Shown piece after piece: positions 60,801 to 64,000 of a DNA stretch of 64,000 nt. This DNA comes from Ischnura elegans (Eukaryota; Arthropoda; Insecta; Odonata; Coenagrionidae), in NCBI RefSeq assembly GCF_921293095.1, contig NC_060247.1, positions 51,433,111 to 51,497,110 of the forward strand, in the 5' to 3' direction. Position numbers and translations under genes: made by a program. Positions within the stretch are counted from its first letter, which is position 1, and the number at the start of each line of letters is the position of its first letter. Below the pieces are notes generated by a model. It did no database searches, was not told where the DNA came from, and worked only from the letters and a program-made list of their open reading frames with translations.

Positions 60801-63414
60801 TAATAAGACTCCTTTTAGAAAAAGTTTCTCCAAAAATCCTCGGTCTGAATCCATTTGTCCCAGCGCAAATAAGACAATCAAGATGTTGTCAATGTATGGA
60901 TTTGTAACATAGGACGTAACCATAGATCTAGGCTTTAGAGCATTGGAAGATGAGAAACTGCTTAAGCAATTAGTAAAGAATTTAACGTGCTGCGGCAATG
61001 TAGAAATGCGATATCCCCGAGCATTTTCCTCAGAAATGTAAGTTATAAATAAATGTATATTATGGACTCTTTACAATAAACCTACGCAAATGCATTCTGG
61101 AGCTCCGTTCTTTCATGAACGTAAAAATCGATAATTTGGACCCATAAATAGCTTCTATTCACTCGTTTCACTCATTGGTATAATTTTAATTTCAATTAAG
61201 GTACTTTTCTTTGGACTTAATGCTTCGACTTATTTTTGCTCTCATCCATAACGAGGTAGAGTTTGATCACCCATTGAATTGCCCGAATAGGCTAATTGCA
61301 TCATTTATATACAAAAAAATCATCAAACAAAATAGTTATGTGAGGAGATTTTCGGTTTTTAACCGATTTTTTGCTTTTTAAACTATGATTGAGTTTAAAA
61401 GGTAAATGAAACGGCATTTGACGGTTTTGACTGTTATTCTTCTCAAGATGCTCCCTGCGGAAAATCGACGGCTTCCACCCTTTTGCAGATAAGATAATGA
61501 CGACACCGACACCTTTCGAGGAAGGTTACCGCTTATCTGCTAACATTCGCCCTGGAGCATTTTTTTCGCGTGGTTTCACAGCTTTTTACACTCTTATGAA
61601 CAATTCTTATGTTACGTGAACAATCATTTACTTCAATAAGTGATTTTCTCTAAATGAGCCACAGAGTTACAAAATTGGTCACTAACGAAATAAAAGTGAT
61701 CCGTAATTGCGCGTTCTTTGATTTTAACATTATGAAGGAACAGCATAATGATGAAGATATGTTTTCGTCGTTTCTGATACATATGCATTTCCAGCCCATC
61801 AACGGGATTATTCAAACGAATTTCAATTTCAGGTCTGAGTGCAAAACCCGATTGCCCATTTAAATACTACAGTCGGTGTACAGGTCTACTCAAGAGGTAT
61901 TACCCACCTTTCCTGCCCCTTGAAAAAAGCAATTATCAGGCCTAATGCGTAGGACATGGGTCCAGGGAAGCAGGGGCGCAGTTAAGAATTAAGGCTAGGG
62001 GGGTTTGCGTGAGTCTCCAATAACACCAAGGGTTCCTGTCCTGCCACACTCTCAGACCTCATATTGACCCCTACGTGAGAACAGGCTGGAGAAAATTAAG
62101 GATGTAATCACTTGCAGCTACACCACAAATTAAAGAAGAATTCTAGTTTCGCTTTACCATTCTCATTTCTTTATCTTAAAATTTTTGCATTGATGCATTA
62201 CATTTTACACTTTTATTTTTACACTGATCCCCCTTTCGTTGAATCTCACAATTAAATTGTAAATTCATCTCAATCAAACGCCTGTGCTGGAAGAATGGGA
62301 GTGACTCGCAACATCTTTTGTTAAATTTTGGGTGTTTCCACATTGATGGTACAAAAATTGCCGCGACAAAGAAATTTCGTTACTCGGAAAATATTTTTTT
62401 TACGTCGACGTTGAAATGAGGTGGATTAAACTGGAAAAATTGCGTTACTGATAATTGTGAGGCAGGGACTTTCCATTTGACAGTCACTGCTGACTAAACA
62501 ATAATCCCGAATTTTATAGTTCTGCAGTCTGTAAGAAATGTTTCATGCAATCCACTAGTCAAAAAATTAGTTAAAAATTCACGATTAAACATTTTTTTCA
62601 CTGCAATAGACTAATGTTGAAACAAAGATGAGATTTATTATTACGATACAATGAAAATTCATACTTAATGAATATTATTATAGATGGATATCTTCGTTAT
62701 GCATATCCTCATCATATATCCTGGAAATATTACTAGAGAAAATTTCACTACAACATGGATAAAATGAACATCAATTGGTTTGCTATGTTTACCGAAATTG
62801 CAAGGTTACCGTTTTAACACAAAAAAAGGACACAAATTTCTCCATAAACGTTAGATAGGACTGAAAATGACAACAACGCTTAATCTACCACCATTTATTG
62901 GTATTGTAAACTTTGTTTTACCATATACTCCGTTTTGAACTCCTATTGTTGGTTTTATGGCACAAATTTAAATAATTGGCCTTAATATGGCTGTTTCTCG
63001 TGGTGCGGTATATAATGTAATAAAAATAATATTAAAATTTAAAAATAAAATAGCTATGCAAGACAGAAGACGGCTACACGAGAAAAAAAGCCACGAGAGC
63101 CTCGATATGGGCTCCATCGCTCTGCAGTTGTCCAATTTAACAACTGAGCTGCAGCAGACATTGATATCAAAATCCTTACCAGACTTAATTATACCACTAA
63201 CGTTTGTGCATTTCCATTGAAGTTACGTGGCCATTTTTCGGAATAACTTCCATTTTTATTTTTTTAATTACTCAAGATACTGTTCCGATCATGGTAATAG
63301 TGTAAAAACACTCTAATTTATTCCATTCTCTAAGCTAATCAGGGAGTGGTTGAAATTTGAGTTATAACCCGGAAGGATAAACACACAAATAAGGAAGTAA
63401 TCAAGTATAATAAT
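57869..63414. other. unassigned AT-rich sequence
   Basis: No gene, RNA or element end is recognised. Frames at 60123-60404 (minus), 60665-60907 (plus) and 61654-61863 (plus) have no motifs. Confidence 0.45.
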
Positions 63415-63515
63415 TAGGGATGGTCGAATCGGACCTTGGATCCAAATATCCGCAGATATTCATCGGATACAACGGATCCAAAGTCGCGGAAGACATCGGA
63501 TCTGGATCCGAAATT
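63415..63515 (+). repeat. GGATCC/ATCCG-rich degenerate repeat, possible hAT-like left end
   Basis: The segment begins TAGGGATGGTCGAATCGGAC, with the same TAGGGATG start as the MITE at 52469. It continues with clustered GGATCC, TATCCG and ATCGGAT words on both strands. No matching right end occurs before the window ends, so an element is not proven. Confidence 0.35.
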
Positions 63516-64000
63516 TTAAATAATAGCTTCAGTGAATGCAACGCCCCATAAGGGTGGAAAGAGTTCCGATTCACTCTTCGAAAGCACCGTCGCATGCGAT
63601 TCTCGTCCTGCTCATGAACCATTTTGTTTGAAAGATCTCAAAGAGGTTGCGTAGCAGATTTTCAGCCGTGGAAAATAAAAATAGGTAAATACGACTGGCA
63701 CATAGTGTGACTCGTACCAAGAGATTGAACAATCGGGGGGATCTTAGCGTCGTAGGATAATAACGAAGTCAAAAGTAAATACGTCGTAGATTTCAGAAAA
63801 CCACCCTCGGCCGTCCATCAGCCCGTGCTAGCCGTTGTTTTGTTTCCGAAATCACTCGGACCATAAATCATTGTCTTCTAAGGAAAATATCAAATAACAC
63901 GAGAACAAGTGAAGCGTGTTTCCCTGCTCCGTCTCACCAACTGACCTTTTTTGGCCTACCTGCTTCAATTCTCCGTTTCTAGGCGACAAATGTTAGGTGA

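Noticed and set aside
1..64000. CRISPR arrays, operons, rRNA genes and prophage-like gene clusters
   Set aside because: No regularly spaced direct repeats, no runs of adjacent bacterial-type ORFs with ribosome sites and no rRNA-like sequence were seen. The spliced beat gene and LINE/mariner content mark the DNA as animal nuclear.

Overview
The window looks like arthropod, probably insect, nuclear DNA: AT-rich, gene-poor, with long introns and many decayed transposable elements. It carries one recognisable host gene, a member of the arthropod beaten path (beat) immunoglobulin family. There is no operon structure, no CRISPR array and no rRNA or tRNA gene that I can support.

Layout. 1-820: a short ORF abuts a minus-strand LINE reverse-transcriptase fragment. 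2383-5276: a hAT-like DNA element with an 8-bp target-site duplication. Nested inside it are a 340-bp foldback insertion (2698-3037, 12-bp TSD) and a 5'-truncated LINE (about 3612-4500). 5285-14811: no recognised gene. 14822-15709: a second insertion built like the first foldback, with a 10-bp TSD. 15.7-24.8 kb: only small repeats and two further hammerhead-like motifs. 24.8-26.6 kb: a degenerate plus-strand LINE. 29.15-29.27 kb: an uncertain minus-strand exon. 33.7-34.4 kb: a pogo-like DNA element. 35.97-45.71 kb: the minus-strand beat-family gene, four coding exons whose splice phases all agree. Its 6.95-kb intron holds an (AAT)n-flanked fragment of a LINE with a restriction-like endonuclease. 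48.0-49.3 kb: an end-to-end but dead mariner. 51.5 kb: another LINE scrap. 52.5-53.0 kb: a hAT-like MITE. 55-58 kb: polypyrimidine/polypurine sequence and a ~198-bp tandem duplication. The rest is unassigned.

The beat gene is the only clear functional unit. It would encode a secreted or membrane-anchored two-Ig neuronal protein. Its signal-peptide exon was not found and probably lies upstream (higher coordinates), possibly outside the window.

The most interesting structure is a pair of insertions (2686-3049 and 14812-15719). Each is bounded by a direct repeat of 10-12 bp and carries two head-to-head units. Each unit has a hammerhead-ribozyme-like core (CUGAAGA, stem II, GAAAC, short stem III, GUC). 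This points to Penelope-like element or retrozyme-type mobilisation.
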